DNA of 5,853 nucleotides from Verrucomicrobiales bacterium (GCA_028293365.1 JAQGOX010000840.1:1-5853), one strand, 5' to 3'; positions 1 through 5,853 are shown, counted from the stretch's first letter. A program made the numbers and translations. The notes: a model not told the origin generated them from the letters alone.

Positions 1-146
1 GCCCCCGGCTTAAAGGTTTCCGTCCGCGCTTTCGGGATCGGACGGCGAATTCCGATCGCTCAGAGATTCCGAACCTGATCTGCGCCGATCCACTCAATCC
101 GAAATATTCCCTTTATTCAATCGAGGCGCTCGGCATTATAAGCCAC
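1..146. other. Left-edge region without an identifiable gene
   Basis: No recognisable gene lies here. On the + strand, one frame is open from base 1 to a TGA at 76-78 and could be the last 25 codons of an upstream gene (ending ...PIAQRFRT). Frame 3 is also open from the window edge and runs without a stop into the isomerase frame, but its translation resembles no known N-terminus. The complementary strand gives only short, unconvincing frames. The stretch after base 78 is AT-richer, which suits an intergenic leader. Which reading is right depends on sequence to the left. Confidence 0.35.
137..142 (+). promoter_or_regulatory. Possible -10 element (TATAAG) just before the isomerase start
   Basis: TATAAG at 137-142 matches five of six bases of the bacterial -10 consensus TATAAT. 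It ends only four bases before the ATG at 147, so a transcript started from it would be almost leaderless. No good -35 hexamer is visible at the usual distance: the AT-rich stretch around 111-121 holds only weak matches. No Shine-Dalgarno sequence sits at the normal spacing; a GAGG at 123-126 is about 20 bases away. A leaderless mRNA or chance are both possible. Confidence 0.2.
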
Positions 147-1061
147 ATGCAACTCGGATTGGTCTCAGCAATAGTGCCGGAACTTACGCTCGCTGAGGAT
201 CTCGCTCTGGCTCACGCGGAGAATTTCTCGTGCGTCGAAGCAATGTGTTGGCCCGCCGGCAGAGCGGAAAGGAAATACGCAGGCGTCACCCATATTGATG
301 TAACGAATTTCAGCTCTGGTAAAGCTGACGAAATAAACGCGCTTTGCGCGATCAAGGGCGTCAGTCTTTCAGCTCTCGGTTATTATCCCAATCCGCTCGA
401 TCCGGATCCAATTGCCGCGAAACAGTGCGTGGACCACCTCAAGCGCGTCATCGTCGCTGCCGAAACATTGGGACTCGGATGCGTTAACACTTTCGTCGGG
501 CGTGATTGGACGAAAAGCATCGATCAAAATTGGCCCCGTTTTTTGAAGACCTGGCGTCCGCTGATTTCGTTTGCTGAGGATCATAAAATCAAAATTGGGA
601 TCGAGAATTGTCCAATGCTCTACACGCGCGACGAATGGCCTGGTGGAAAAAACCTCGCCACTTCGCCCGCCATCTGGCGGCGCATGTTCAGCGATATTGA
701 CTCGCCCAACTTTGGCCTTAATTACGATCCGTCGCATTTTGCTCTCCAGCAAATGGACCCGGCCAGCCCATTAAAAGAATTCCAATCCAAACTATTTCAT
801 CTGCACGCCAAAGATGTGCAAATTCAGCGAGACCGTCTTGATCAGGTTGGGATTTTCGCTCTGCCCAGTGAATGGCATCAACCTCGCATCCCGGGATATG
901 GAGAAATCAACTGGGCCAGTTTCTTCAGCCGGCTTATGGATACCAGCTATCGCGGCCCCGTCTGCATTGAAGTCGAGGATGATACATTCGGCAAAAGCCT
1001 GCCAGGTCGGAAACAAGCTGTGCGGGTCGCCGGAAAAATTTTAAGACCTTACTTTCCCTGA
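147..1061 (+). CDS. Sugar phosphate isomerase/epimerase (xylose isomerase-like TIM barrel)
   Basis: A 304-residue cytoplasmic protein of the AP endonuclease 2 / xylose isomerase-like TIM-barrel superfamily (IolE/COG1082 type), with no signal peptide or membrane segment. Members isomerise or epimerise sugars, sugar phosphates or inositol derivatives using a divalent metal. The expected metal ligands are visible: Glu153 in GIENCP, Asp194 in NYDPSH, His220 in HLHAKD and Glu275 in CIEVED. His197 is a likely extra active-site residue. The N-terminus (MQLGLVSAIVPEL) is a natural first beta strand and the C-terminal GYGEINW motif (250-256) is typical of the family, so the protein looks complete. ATG 147 is chosen because the family-like sequence begins there, although the frame stays open upstream and no good ribosome binding site precedes it. 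It lies 28 bases before deoC, suggesting a joint role in sugar breakdown. The substrate cannot be assigned: 2-keto sugar epimerase, hydroxypyruvate isomerase-like and inosose dehydratase-like activities are all possible. Confidence 0.88.
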   Translation: MQLGLVSAIVPELTLAEDLALAHAENFSCVEAMCWPAGRAERKYAGVTHIDVTNFSSGKADEINALCAIKGVSLSALGYYPNPLDPDPIAAKQCVDHLKRVIVAAETLGLGCVNTFVGRDWTKSIDQNWPRFLKTWRPLISFAEDHKIKIGIENCPMLYTRDEWPGGKNLATSPAIWRRMFSDIDSPNFGLNYDPSHFALQQMDPASPLKEFQSKLFHLHAKDVQIQRDRLDQVGIFALPSEWHQPRIPGYGEINWASFFSRLMDTSYRGPVCIEVEDDTFGKSLPGRKQAVRVAGKILRPYFP

Positions 1062-1089
1062 AAAAATCAGCCCATCGCGAAACCGACTT

Positions 1090-1875
1090 ATGAAATACAC
1101 CTACGAAGAACTGGCGAAGATGATCGACCATTCCTTGCTGCATCCGACGATGACTGACCAGGAACTGGACGATGGGTGCCGCCTGGCAGCGAAATACAAT
1201 GTTGCTTCGGTTTGCATTAAGCCATACGCCGTCAAACGGGCTGTGGAACTATTAAAAGGCAGCGGGGTTTTGGTCGGAGCTGTTATCGGATTTCCCCATG
1301 GCAATTCAAGCACCGAATCCAAGCGTTACGAAACTGAACTCGCTTGCAAAGATGGCGCGGTAGAGATCGATATGGTAATCAACATCGGCAAAGCGTTAAG
1401 CGGTGATTGGACTTACGTCGAAAATGATGTGCGCGCCGTTTGCACCCAGGCGCACTCCCAGGAGGCGAAAGTCAAAGTAATCTTCGAAAACGATTATCTC
1501 TCCAAAGGGGGCGCGGGTCTCGACTCCGACTCATTTAAAAAGAAGCTCTGCGAGATTTGCGAACGTGCCGGCACAGATTGGGTCAAGACTTCAACCGGTT
1601 ACGGTTTCGTGAAGCAACCCGACGGCAGTTACAATTACAAAGGTGCTACCGAGCATGACCTCGCTTTAATGCGCGCCTCCGTTTCTCCAAAAGTACAAGT
1701 AAAAGCAGCGGGCGGTGTGCGGGATCTGGATGGCCTGATCAAGGTCCGTGACCTCGGTGCTTCCCGCTGCGGAGCGAGTGCGACTTCGGCTATGCTCGAT
1801 GAATATCGCAAACGCGAAACAACTCCGAGCGCAGAGACGCGAAGACCTGCGTCAATCGGCGCAGGCGGTTATTGA
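1090..1875 (+). CDS. deoC: Deoxyribose-phosphate aldolase
   Basis: A 261-residue class I aldolase (DERA, EC 4.1.2.4) that reversibly splits 2-deoxy-D-ribose 5-phosphate into acetaldehyde and D-glyceraldehyde 3-phosphate in the cytoplasm, normally in deoxynucleoside salvage. The catalytic set is intact: Asp94 in VEIDMVINIG, Schiff-base Lys166 in DWVKTSTGYG, and Lys205 in VQVKAAGGVR. The last two match E. coli Lys167 and Lys201. The phosphate-binding C-terminal strand appears as SRCGAS (225-230). Two oddities: about ten extra residues (roughly 173-184) follow the Schiff-base loop, where many DeoC proteins go almost directly from STGxG to GGAT, and a polar, probably disordered tail of about 20 residues follows residue 240. 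ATG 1090 starts at the usual N-terminal motif (an IDHSLLHP-type sequence), but no Shine-Dalgarno sequence is evident before it. The gene sits 28 bases after the isomerase and its TGA overlaps the TTG of the next gene, so it is probably in an operon and may be translationally coupled. Confidence 0.95.
   Translation: MKYTYEELAKMIDHSLLHPTMTDQELDDGCRLAAKYNVASVCIKPYAVKRAVELLKGSGVLVGAVIGFPHGNSSTESKRYETELACKDGAVEIDMVINIGKALSGDWTYVENDVRAVCTQAHSQEAKVKVIFENDYLSKGGAGLDSDSFKKKLCEICERAGTDWVKTSTGYGFVKQPDGSYNYKGATEHDLALMRASVSPKVQVKAAGGVRDLDGLIKVRDLGASRCGASATSAMLDEYRKRETTPSAETRRPASIGAGGY
1872..1875 (+). other. TTGA start/stop overlap coupling deoC to the fusion gene
   Basis: The four bases TTGA serve as TTG start (1872-1874) of the membrane fusion gene and as TGA stop (1873-1875) of deoC. 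Overlaps of this kind usually mark operon partners whose translation is coupled by ribosome re-initiation. The weak ribosome binding site (AGGCGG at 1863-1868, only three bases from the TTG) also suggests re-initiation over independent entry. The sequence shows the overlap directly; coupling is inferred. Confidence 0.7.
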
Positions 1876-4800
1876 GCAAACGCATCCCCTGCTTCGTGAC
1901 CAGCGCCAAAGCCATTTCACTTCTGGTTACCGGCTGTTTTTTCATTTCCGGAATTGCCGGCCTGATCTATCAGGTGGTTTGGTCAAGGTATCTCGCATTA
2001 TTTCTGGGCCACACCAGTTACGCCGTCGTAGCGGTGCTGGCGGCGTTTATGGGCGGGCTGGCCCTGGGCAATGCGTGGCTGGGGGCCGCGGCTGATCGCG
2101 TCCGGCGTCCACTTGCATTCTACGGGCTATTGGAAATCGGCATTGCTCTCTACGCATTCCTTTTTCCCTTTTATTTTGAACTTTGTTACAAGGCGTACAT
2201 CAGCGTGGCACGAGGCATGTCCGCGGGAATGTCCAGCCTGCTGATTCTAAAATTTGGTTTCAGCCTCGCTTTAGTGCTGCTTCCTACAGCGTTGATGGGA
2301 GCAACATTCCCGGCCCTGACTCGCTTTGTGACCCGGTCTCTTGATGAATTGCGCGGGCGCGTCGGCTGGCTCTACTGCGTTAATAGTCTCGGAGCTGTTT
2401 TCGGCTGTTTTATTGCCGACTACTGGTGGATCCCGCAATTTGGCCTCGAGGTTTCGATACTCGGTAGTGGAATTATGAACCTGCTGGTGGGCCTGCTCGC
2501 CCTGGGCATTTCGAAATCGACCGCCGAAGGTCAACACAACGTTCCGGAAACTTCATCTGACTCTGGTGATCTGGAAACTTTCACTCCAATCGAACTTCGT
2601 TTGGGAATGTGGGCCATCGGTCTTTCGGGTTTTGTTGCGATGCTTTATGAAGTGGCCTGGACCCGTCTACTTTCGCTCGCTCTCGGATCCAGCACTCATG
2701 CGTACACATTGATGTTGATCACATTCATACTTGGCATTGCCGCAGGCGGTGGTCTGGTTGCCAAATGGAGGCCCATCAAAGGCACCCTCAATTCGCTCGG
2801 CTGGGCGGAGGCGGCCCTGGCCGGATCGGTATTCTTTTCGCTCTTTTTCTATCAGTTGCTGCCATACGGACTCATTCGCGTAACAGGTCATTTTCCGCGA
2901 ACCGGTGATTTCTATCCCCTTTACGAATTGACGCAGGCCTTATTCTGCCTGGCCGTCATGTTCATCCCGGCGCTCTGCCTCGGCACGACCCTTCCACTTG
3001 CCAGCCGCATCGCCACTGCGCGCCTGACTTCAACGGGACGATCTGTCGGAAAGGTTTTCGCGGTAAACACGGCGGGAACCGTGCTCGGCACCGCTTTAAC
3101 TGGATTGCTCTTGATGCCGGTGTTCGGGCTGGCTCGAACCTTCGCTTTCGGAGTTGTTTTGAATGCGTTGATCGCCGTTCTTATCTTGTGCCGCAATGCG
3201 AATTCGCGACGTCCCGTTTTCGCCACCATGGCGGCCGGAATACTCTATATTTCCCTGGCAGATATTTCGTTCGGTTCCCGTTGGCAGAAGGTTTTTTCCT
3301 ACGGCTGGTGGCGGTCGCATCAGATTCCTGGAAGCATCAGCGAGTTCAACAATCTATCGCAAACCAGGACTCTGCACTTTCACCGCGATGGAGCCGGCTC
3401 AACTGTCGATGTGGACAGCCAGGGCACAGACACAAATGCTGCCCTTTCGTTACGGGTGAACGGAAAAGTGGATGCCACAAGTAGAGGTGACCATCCCACT
3501 CAACTCTTGCTCGGTCATATTCCAATGATCCTCCACCCCACCTATACGAACGCGCTCGTAATCGGACTTGGCAGTGGCATGACCTGCGGGGCGATCCTGC
3601 GCCATCCGACGATTCAAAGCGTCACAGCCGTCGAGATTTCTCCGGAGATTTCCCGGGCCGCTCGTTTATTCGGTGAGGCGAATGATCATGCTCTTGATAA
3701 TCCGCGCCTCAAACTCATGCAGGAAGATGCCAAGTCATACCTGAAAATAAATCAGGACCAGTTCAATCTCATCGTTAGCGAGCCTTCAAATCCCTGGATG
3801 GCCGGCGTTGCCGGAGTCTTCAGCCTCGAGTACTATCAGGATTGTGCGACTCATTTGACGCCGAACGGCTCGATGGTGCAATGGTTGCAAGTCTATGAAT
3901 CAAGCGACGAAGTCTTCTCGATGGTCTTGCGGACCTTCAGCACCGCCTTCCCTACCGTATCGATTTGGATAACGCAAAAGGGCGATCTGGCCCTCGTCGG
4001 GTCAGTCAGGTCATTGCCGGTGGACCTGGGCGCTTCGGAACAACGATTCCACCAGACCGAAGTCGCCCAAGATCTCCAGCGCACTGAAATCCGCAATTTT
4101 CCAGTTTTCCTATCTCTTGAAGTTATTTCCGCGGAAAACGGCGCCGCGCTCATTTCTGAAGATGGCCCGGTTCATAGCGATTATTTTCCCGCTTTGGAAT
4201 ACGAGGCTCAACGAGCTTTTTTCGCACGAGGCGCCGCGCAACTTTGGTTACAATCCCGAGAAGCCTGGACGCGGCATTCCACCCTGCTCCTCGCGCAGTA
4301 CTTGGAGCATCACCGCCTAAGCGAAGCAGATCTGAGCGCTTTTGCCTTGCGCGGAGCCGAGGCTGGGGAGGTCGATGATAGACTGTCGCGCAGCTTGTAT
4401 CTGGAATGGTTGCGCACCGGGTTTGCTCCGAATCTTGCTCTGCAGTATGCAGAGAATCTACCCTCCCTTCCGCCAGCATCCTTATTGTACGAGGAAACGT
4501 GGCAACATCAGCCAGCCGCATTACTCGATCGAGCCACCCGCGACGTGGAGGGTTTGAAAGCCTGGGAACGCCTTCAGCTTCGCGCTTATCGGCAGAAGCG
4601 ATCTATTTTCCACCAACCGGATGGTTCGAATTTGCAAAAGGCAATCACTCGCCTCAAGGAAATCGACGCCGCGAATATCCGGGTCTATAAACTCCATGAA
4701 GCCGAGCTCGCCTGGGATCAGGGAAATGCGCCTGAATGTTTCCGACTCGGAAAGGAAGCACTCGAGAATGCGACCGGCGGCAATCTCGGATCCAGGCCAT

Positions 4801-5006
4801 TTGAACAGGACGTGATGGCACCCCGCGTTGTGCTCACATTGCTCATCGAGTATCTGTTCCGCACACAACAAACGGCTACCGCGGCGGCGTGGGCCAATGC
4901 CGCCCGCGAACAAAAATATCTGGAGCACGACGCTAATTACTATCTTCCCTTGGAACGAGTCTGCCGCAAAGTGCTGCTGGCACTTCCCCAGAATCCATCC
5001 AGGTAA
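1872..5006 (+). CDS. Membrane-bound MFS/spermidine synthase-like fusion protein
   Basis: A 1044-residue, three-part protein. Residues about 13-466 are a polytopic membrane region of roughly 12-13 hydrophobic segments made of two homologous halves. Residues about 495-760 are a spermidine synthase-like Rossmann domain: nucleotide motif GLGSG (565-569), acidic ribose-binding residue in VEIS (Glu588), EDA (618-620), then SEPSNPW (636-642) and FSLEYY. True spermidine synthases have two catalytic Asp residues at that site (DxxDP); here they are Glu637 and Asn640, so ordinary putrescine aminopropyl transfer is doubtful. Residues about 780-1044 are soluble and helix-rich, with weakly TPR-like stretches around 935-965 and 1000-1035. 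The family is known from many bacteria as fused MFS/spermidine synthase-type proteins without a settled function. TTG 1872 is the only usable start: an in-frame stop lies at 1800-1802, no ATG or GTG precedes the first membrane segment, and a weak AGGCGG lies at 1863-1868. The start overlaps the deoC stop by 4 bases. No frameshift is seen. Confidence 0.85.
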   Translation: MSKRIPCFVTSAKAISLLVTGCFFISGIAGLIYQVVWSRYLALFLGHTSYAVVAVLAAFMGGLALGNAWLGAAADRVRRPLAFYGLLEIGIALYAFLFPFYFELCYKAYISVARGMSAGMSSLLILKFGFSLALVLLPTALMGATFPALTRFVTRSLDELRGRVGWLYCVNSLGAVFGCFIADYWWIPQFGLEVSILGSGIMNLLVGLLALGISKSTAEGQHNVPETSSDSGDLETFTPIELRLGMWAIGLSGFVAMLYEVAWTRLLSLALGSSTHAYTLMLITFILGIAAGGGLVAKWRPIKGTLNSLGWAEAALAGSVFFSLFFYQLLPYGLIRVTGHFPRTGDFYPLYELTQALFCLAVMFIPALCLGTTLPLASRIATARLTSTGRSVGKVFAVNTAGTVLGTALTGLLLMPVFGLARTFAFGVVLNALIAVLILCRNANSRRPVFATMAAGILYISLADISFGSRWQKVFSYGWWRSHQIPGSISEFNNLSQTRTLHFHRDGAGSTVDVDSQGTDTNAALSLRVNGKVDATSRGDHPTQLLLGHIPMILHPTYTNALVIGLGSGMTCGAILRHPTIQSVTAVEISPEISRAARLFGEANDHALDNPRLKLMQEDAKSYLKINQDQFNLIVSEPSNPWMAGVAGVFSLEYYQDCATHLTPNGSMVQWLQVYESSDEVFSMVLRTFSTAFPTVSIWITQKGDLALVGSVRSLPVDLGASEQRFHQTEVAQDLQRTEIRNFPVFLSLEVISAENGAALISEDGPVHSDYFPALEYEAQRAFFARGAAQLWLQSREAWTRHSTLLLAQYLEHHRLSEADLSAFALRGAEAGEVDDRLSRSLYLEWLRTGFAPNLALQYAENLPSLPPASLLYEETWQHQPAALLDRATRDVEGLKAWERLQLRAYRQKRSIFHQPDGSNLQKAITRLKEIDAANIRVYKLHEAELAWDQGNAPECFRLGKEALENATGGNLGSRPFEQDVMAPRVVLTLLIEYLFRTQQTATAAAWANAAREQKYLEHDANYYLPLERVCRKVLLALPQNPSR

Positions 5007-5021
5007 TTTATGAAGCAACCC

Positions 5022-5054
5022 GCTCTTCAAAAATTGTTTTCAGAGCATTTTTTT
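5022..5054 (+). terminator. Intrinsic (rho-independent) terminator after the fusion gene
   Basis: GCTCT (5022-5026) pairs with AGAGC (5042-5046), and inside this AAAA (5029-5032) pairs with TTTT (5037-5040) around an ATTG loop, with a small internal loop (TC opposite C). One base after the stem comes a run of seven T residues (5048-5054). This arrangement 16 bases after the TAA of the fusion gene is the normal form of an intrinsic terminator for the upstream operon. The stem is short and only half GC, so termination may be partial and some transcription could continue into the aminotransferase. Confidence 0.6.
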
Positions 5055-5061
5055 AAATGCC

Positions 5062-5066
5062 GGAGG
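5062..5066 (+). promoter_or_regulatory. Shine-Dalgarno sequence GGAGG deciding the aminotransferase start
   Basis: A consensus GGAGG lies eight bases before TTG 5075, an ideal distance. The in-frame ATG at 5057 lies upstream of this site and has only T-rich sequence before it. The ribosome binding site therefore favours the TTG. It is the strongest Shine-Dalgarno match before any gene in the window. Confidence 0.7.
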
Positions 5067-5074
5067 TTTTCAGT

Positions 5075-5853
5075 TTGAACTCTCAGGCGCCATTCCTGGA
5101 ATCACGCCGGCTCGGCGCGGTTCAAAAACCAATCATTCCAGTGGTCGCCTCACTCATCCGCGAGAATCCGGGAACCATTTCACTGGGTCAGGGTGTGGTC
5201 TCCTGGGGACCTCCTCCGGAAGTTGCCGAATCTTTAAGCCGCTTCTGGACCGATCCCGAGAACCACAAATACAAGCCGGTGCAGGGCATTCCGGCACTGA
5301 TTGAAGCCATTCAGGAAAAACTCGCGCACGAAAATCAGATTCAAGTCTCGCGGCAAAATATTTTCGTTACCGCAGGCGGGAATCTTGCATTTACGAACGC
5401 GCTCCTGGCAATCGCCGATCCCGGGGATGAAATCGTTCTCCAGACCCCCTATTACTTCAATCATGAGATGGCCGTCACTATGGCCTCCTGCATTCCAGTG
5501 CTCGTGCCAACTGATGAACAGTTCCAGCTTCAACCCAATTTGATCCGAAGCGCCATTACGCCGAAAACAAAAGCGGTCGTAACGATTTCACCCAATAACC
5601 CGACCGGCGCGGTCTATCCCGAGACGCATTTGCGAGAGGTAAATGCCATGTGCCGCGAACGCGGGATTTACCATATTCACGACGAAGCTTACGAATATTT
5701 CACGTACGATCGCACGCCCCACTTTTCGCCGGGCTCGATTCAAGGATCGACAAACTTCACAATCTCTCTTTTCTCGCTCTCAAAGGCCTATGGATTCGCA
5801 AGCTGGAGGATCGGCTACATGACTGTGCCCGATCAACTGATCGAGGCGGTAAA
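5075..5853 (+). CDS. PLP-dependent class I/II aminotransferase (5' part, runs off the window)
   Basis: About 259 N-terminal residues of a fold-type I PLP aminotransferase, a family usually 380-420 residues long; the gene continues beyond the right edge. It transfers an amino group between an amino acid and a 2-oxo acid in the cytoplasm. Visible motifs: LGQGVVSWGPPPEV (substrate-binding N-terminal loop, 37-50), YKPVQG (66-71), TAGGN (99-103, cofactor phosphate), NNPTG (174-178), HDEAYEYF (202-209; Asp203 binds the pyridine nitrogen and Tyr206 the PLP O3'), and SLSKAYGFASWRIGY (234-248) with PLP lysine Lys237 and phosphate-binding Arg245. TTG 5075 is preferred over ATG 5057 because of the well-placed GGAGG; the ATG would add only six residues, and a TAA at 5054-5056 rules out any earlier start. 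The terminator upstream suggests a unit separate from deoC. The amino acid used (aspartate, aromatic, methionine or other) cannot be told from this part. Confidence 0.9.
   Translation, partial: MNSQAPFLESRRLGAVQKPIIPVVASLIRENPGTISLGQGVVSWGPPPEVAESLSRFWTDPENHKYKPVQGIPALIEAIQEKLAHENQIQVSRQNIFVTAGGNLAFTNALLAIADPGDEIVLQTPYYFNHEMAVTMASCIPVLVPTDEQFQLQPNLIRSAITPKTKAVVTISPNNPTGAVYPETHLREVNAMCRERGIYHIHDEAYEYFTYDRTPHFSPGSIQGSTNFTISLFSLSKAYGFASWRIGYMTVPDQLIEAV

Larger units (their letters stand above)
5010..5078 (+). other. 22-codon open frame between the fusion gene and the aminotransferase
   Basis: An ATG at 5010 opens 22 codons (MKQPALQKLF... ending RRFSV) and closes with TGA 5076-5078, which overlaps the aminotransferase TTG at 5075 as TTGA. 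A short AGG (5001-5003) lies six bases upstream as a very weak ribosome binding site. The frame spans the whole terminator hairpin. It resembles no known peptide and shows no run of one amino acid that would mark a classical attenuation leader. Chance is the simplest explanation, since the interval is AT-rich. A leader peptide coupled to the aminotransferase is the alternative. Confidence 0.15.

Noticed and set aside
369..752. 127-codon open frame on the - strand inside the isomerase gene
   Set aside because: The + strand frame contains all the metal-binding motifs of the isomerase; the antisense frame has none.
147..1061. Naming the isomerase iolE, hyi or a tagatose epimerase
   Set aside because: The fold and metal ligands are shared by all these families; nothing in the sequence or neighbours fixes the substrate.
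1748..2095. 115-codon + strand frame bridging the end of deoC and the start of the fusion gene
   Set aside because: It overlaps two well-supported genes in a third frame and its translation has no domain features.
3369..4151. Naming the fusion gene speE (spermidine synthase)
   Set aside because: The catalytic DxxD acids are replaced by Glu637 and Asn640 and the gene carries a large membrane domain; the name would imply an activity the sequence does not support.
4150..4521. 123-codon open frame on the - strand
   Set aside because: Antisense to the same large gene, Arg-rich with no family-like motif and no upstream signals.
4521..5030. 169-codon open frame on the - strand, opposite the end of the fusion gene
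   Set aside because: It lies fully antisense to the conserved-style C-terminal part of the fusion gene, has no recognisable domain, and its translation is rich in Cys/His/Arg in the way of antisense frames.
5057..5059. ATG as the start of the aminotransferase
   Set aside because: It precedes the GGAGG instead of following it and has no ribosome binding site; TTG 5075 has ideal spacing. It would add only six residues, so it is not excluded outright.
1..5853. CRISPR array, tRNA/rRNA gene, insertion sequence or phage-derived segment
   Set aside because: No regularly spaced repeats, cloverleaf-like segment, transposase motif or flanking terminal repeats were seen; nearly the whole window is accounted for by metabolic and membrane genes.

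Overview
The window is about 5.9 kb of bacterial chromosome with moderate GC content, read almost entirely on the + strand. It holds three complete protein genes and the 5' part of a fourth. The genes are tightly packed, two probable starts are TTG codons, Shine-Dalgarno signals are patchy, and a very large membrane-bound 'MFS/spermidine synthase-like' fusion is present. This suits a free-living environmental bacterium of the Verrucomicrobiota/Planctomycetota/Acidobacteriota kind. That placement is an impression from gene style and has not been tested. No tRNA, rRNA, CRISPR array, insertion sequence or phage gene is visible.

Layout. Positions 1-146 contain no identifiable gene, though two frames could be the tail of an upstream gene, and there are two mutually exclusive short inverted repeats. 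Positions 147-1061 encode a sugar phosphate isomerase/epimerase-type TIM barrel with an intact metal-binding quartet. After 28 bases comes deoC (1090-1875), a deoxyribose-phosphate aldolase with its Schiff-base lysine and both partner residues, plus an enlarged loop next to the active site. The stop codon of deoC overlaps by 4 bases (TTGA) the TTG start of a 1044-residue protein (1872-5006). That protein has a duplicated MFS-like membrane domain, a spermidine synthase-like SAM-binding domain with altered catalytic acids, and a soluble helical C-terminus. A hairpin followed by seven T residues (5022-5054) looks like an intrinsic terminator. Beyond it, a class I/II PLP aminotransferase begins at a TTG with a GGAGG ribosome binding site and runs off the right edge.

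How the genes may work together. The isomerase, deoC and membrane fusion gene form a plausible transcription unit. The first two enzymes both handle sugars or sugar phosphates: one isomerises or epimerises, and the other splits 2-deoxyribose 5-phosphate into acetaldehyde and glyceraldehyde 3-phosphate. A short sugar or deoxysugar breakdown route is therefore reasonable, but the isomerase substrate cannot be read from sequence. The membrane fusion protein has no assigned reaction. Its overlap with deoC implies co-translation, not necessarily a shared pathway. The aminotransferase is probably a separate unit.

The most unusual item is the membrane/SAM-domain fusion protein. Such fusions are widespread as a family but poorly characterised. 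The clearest non-gene signals are the terminator, the two TTGA junctions, and a 22-codon open frame that overlaps the terminator and ends on the aminotransferase start. I see no strong evidence for an entirely new system.
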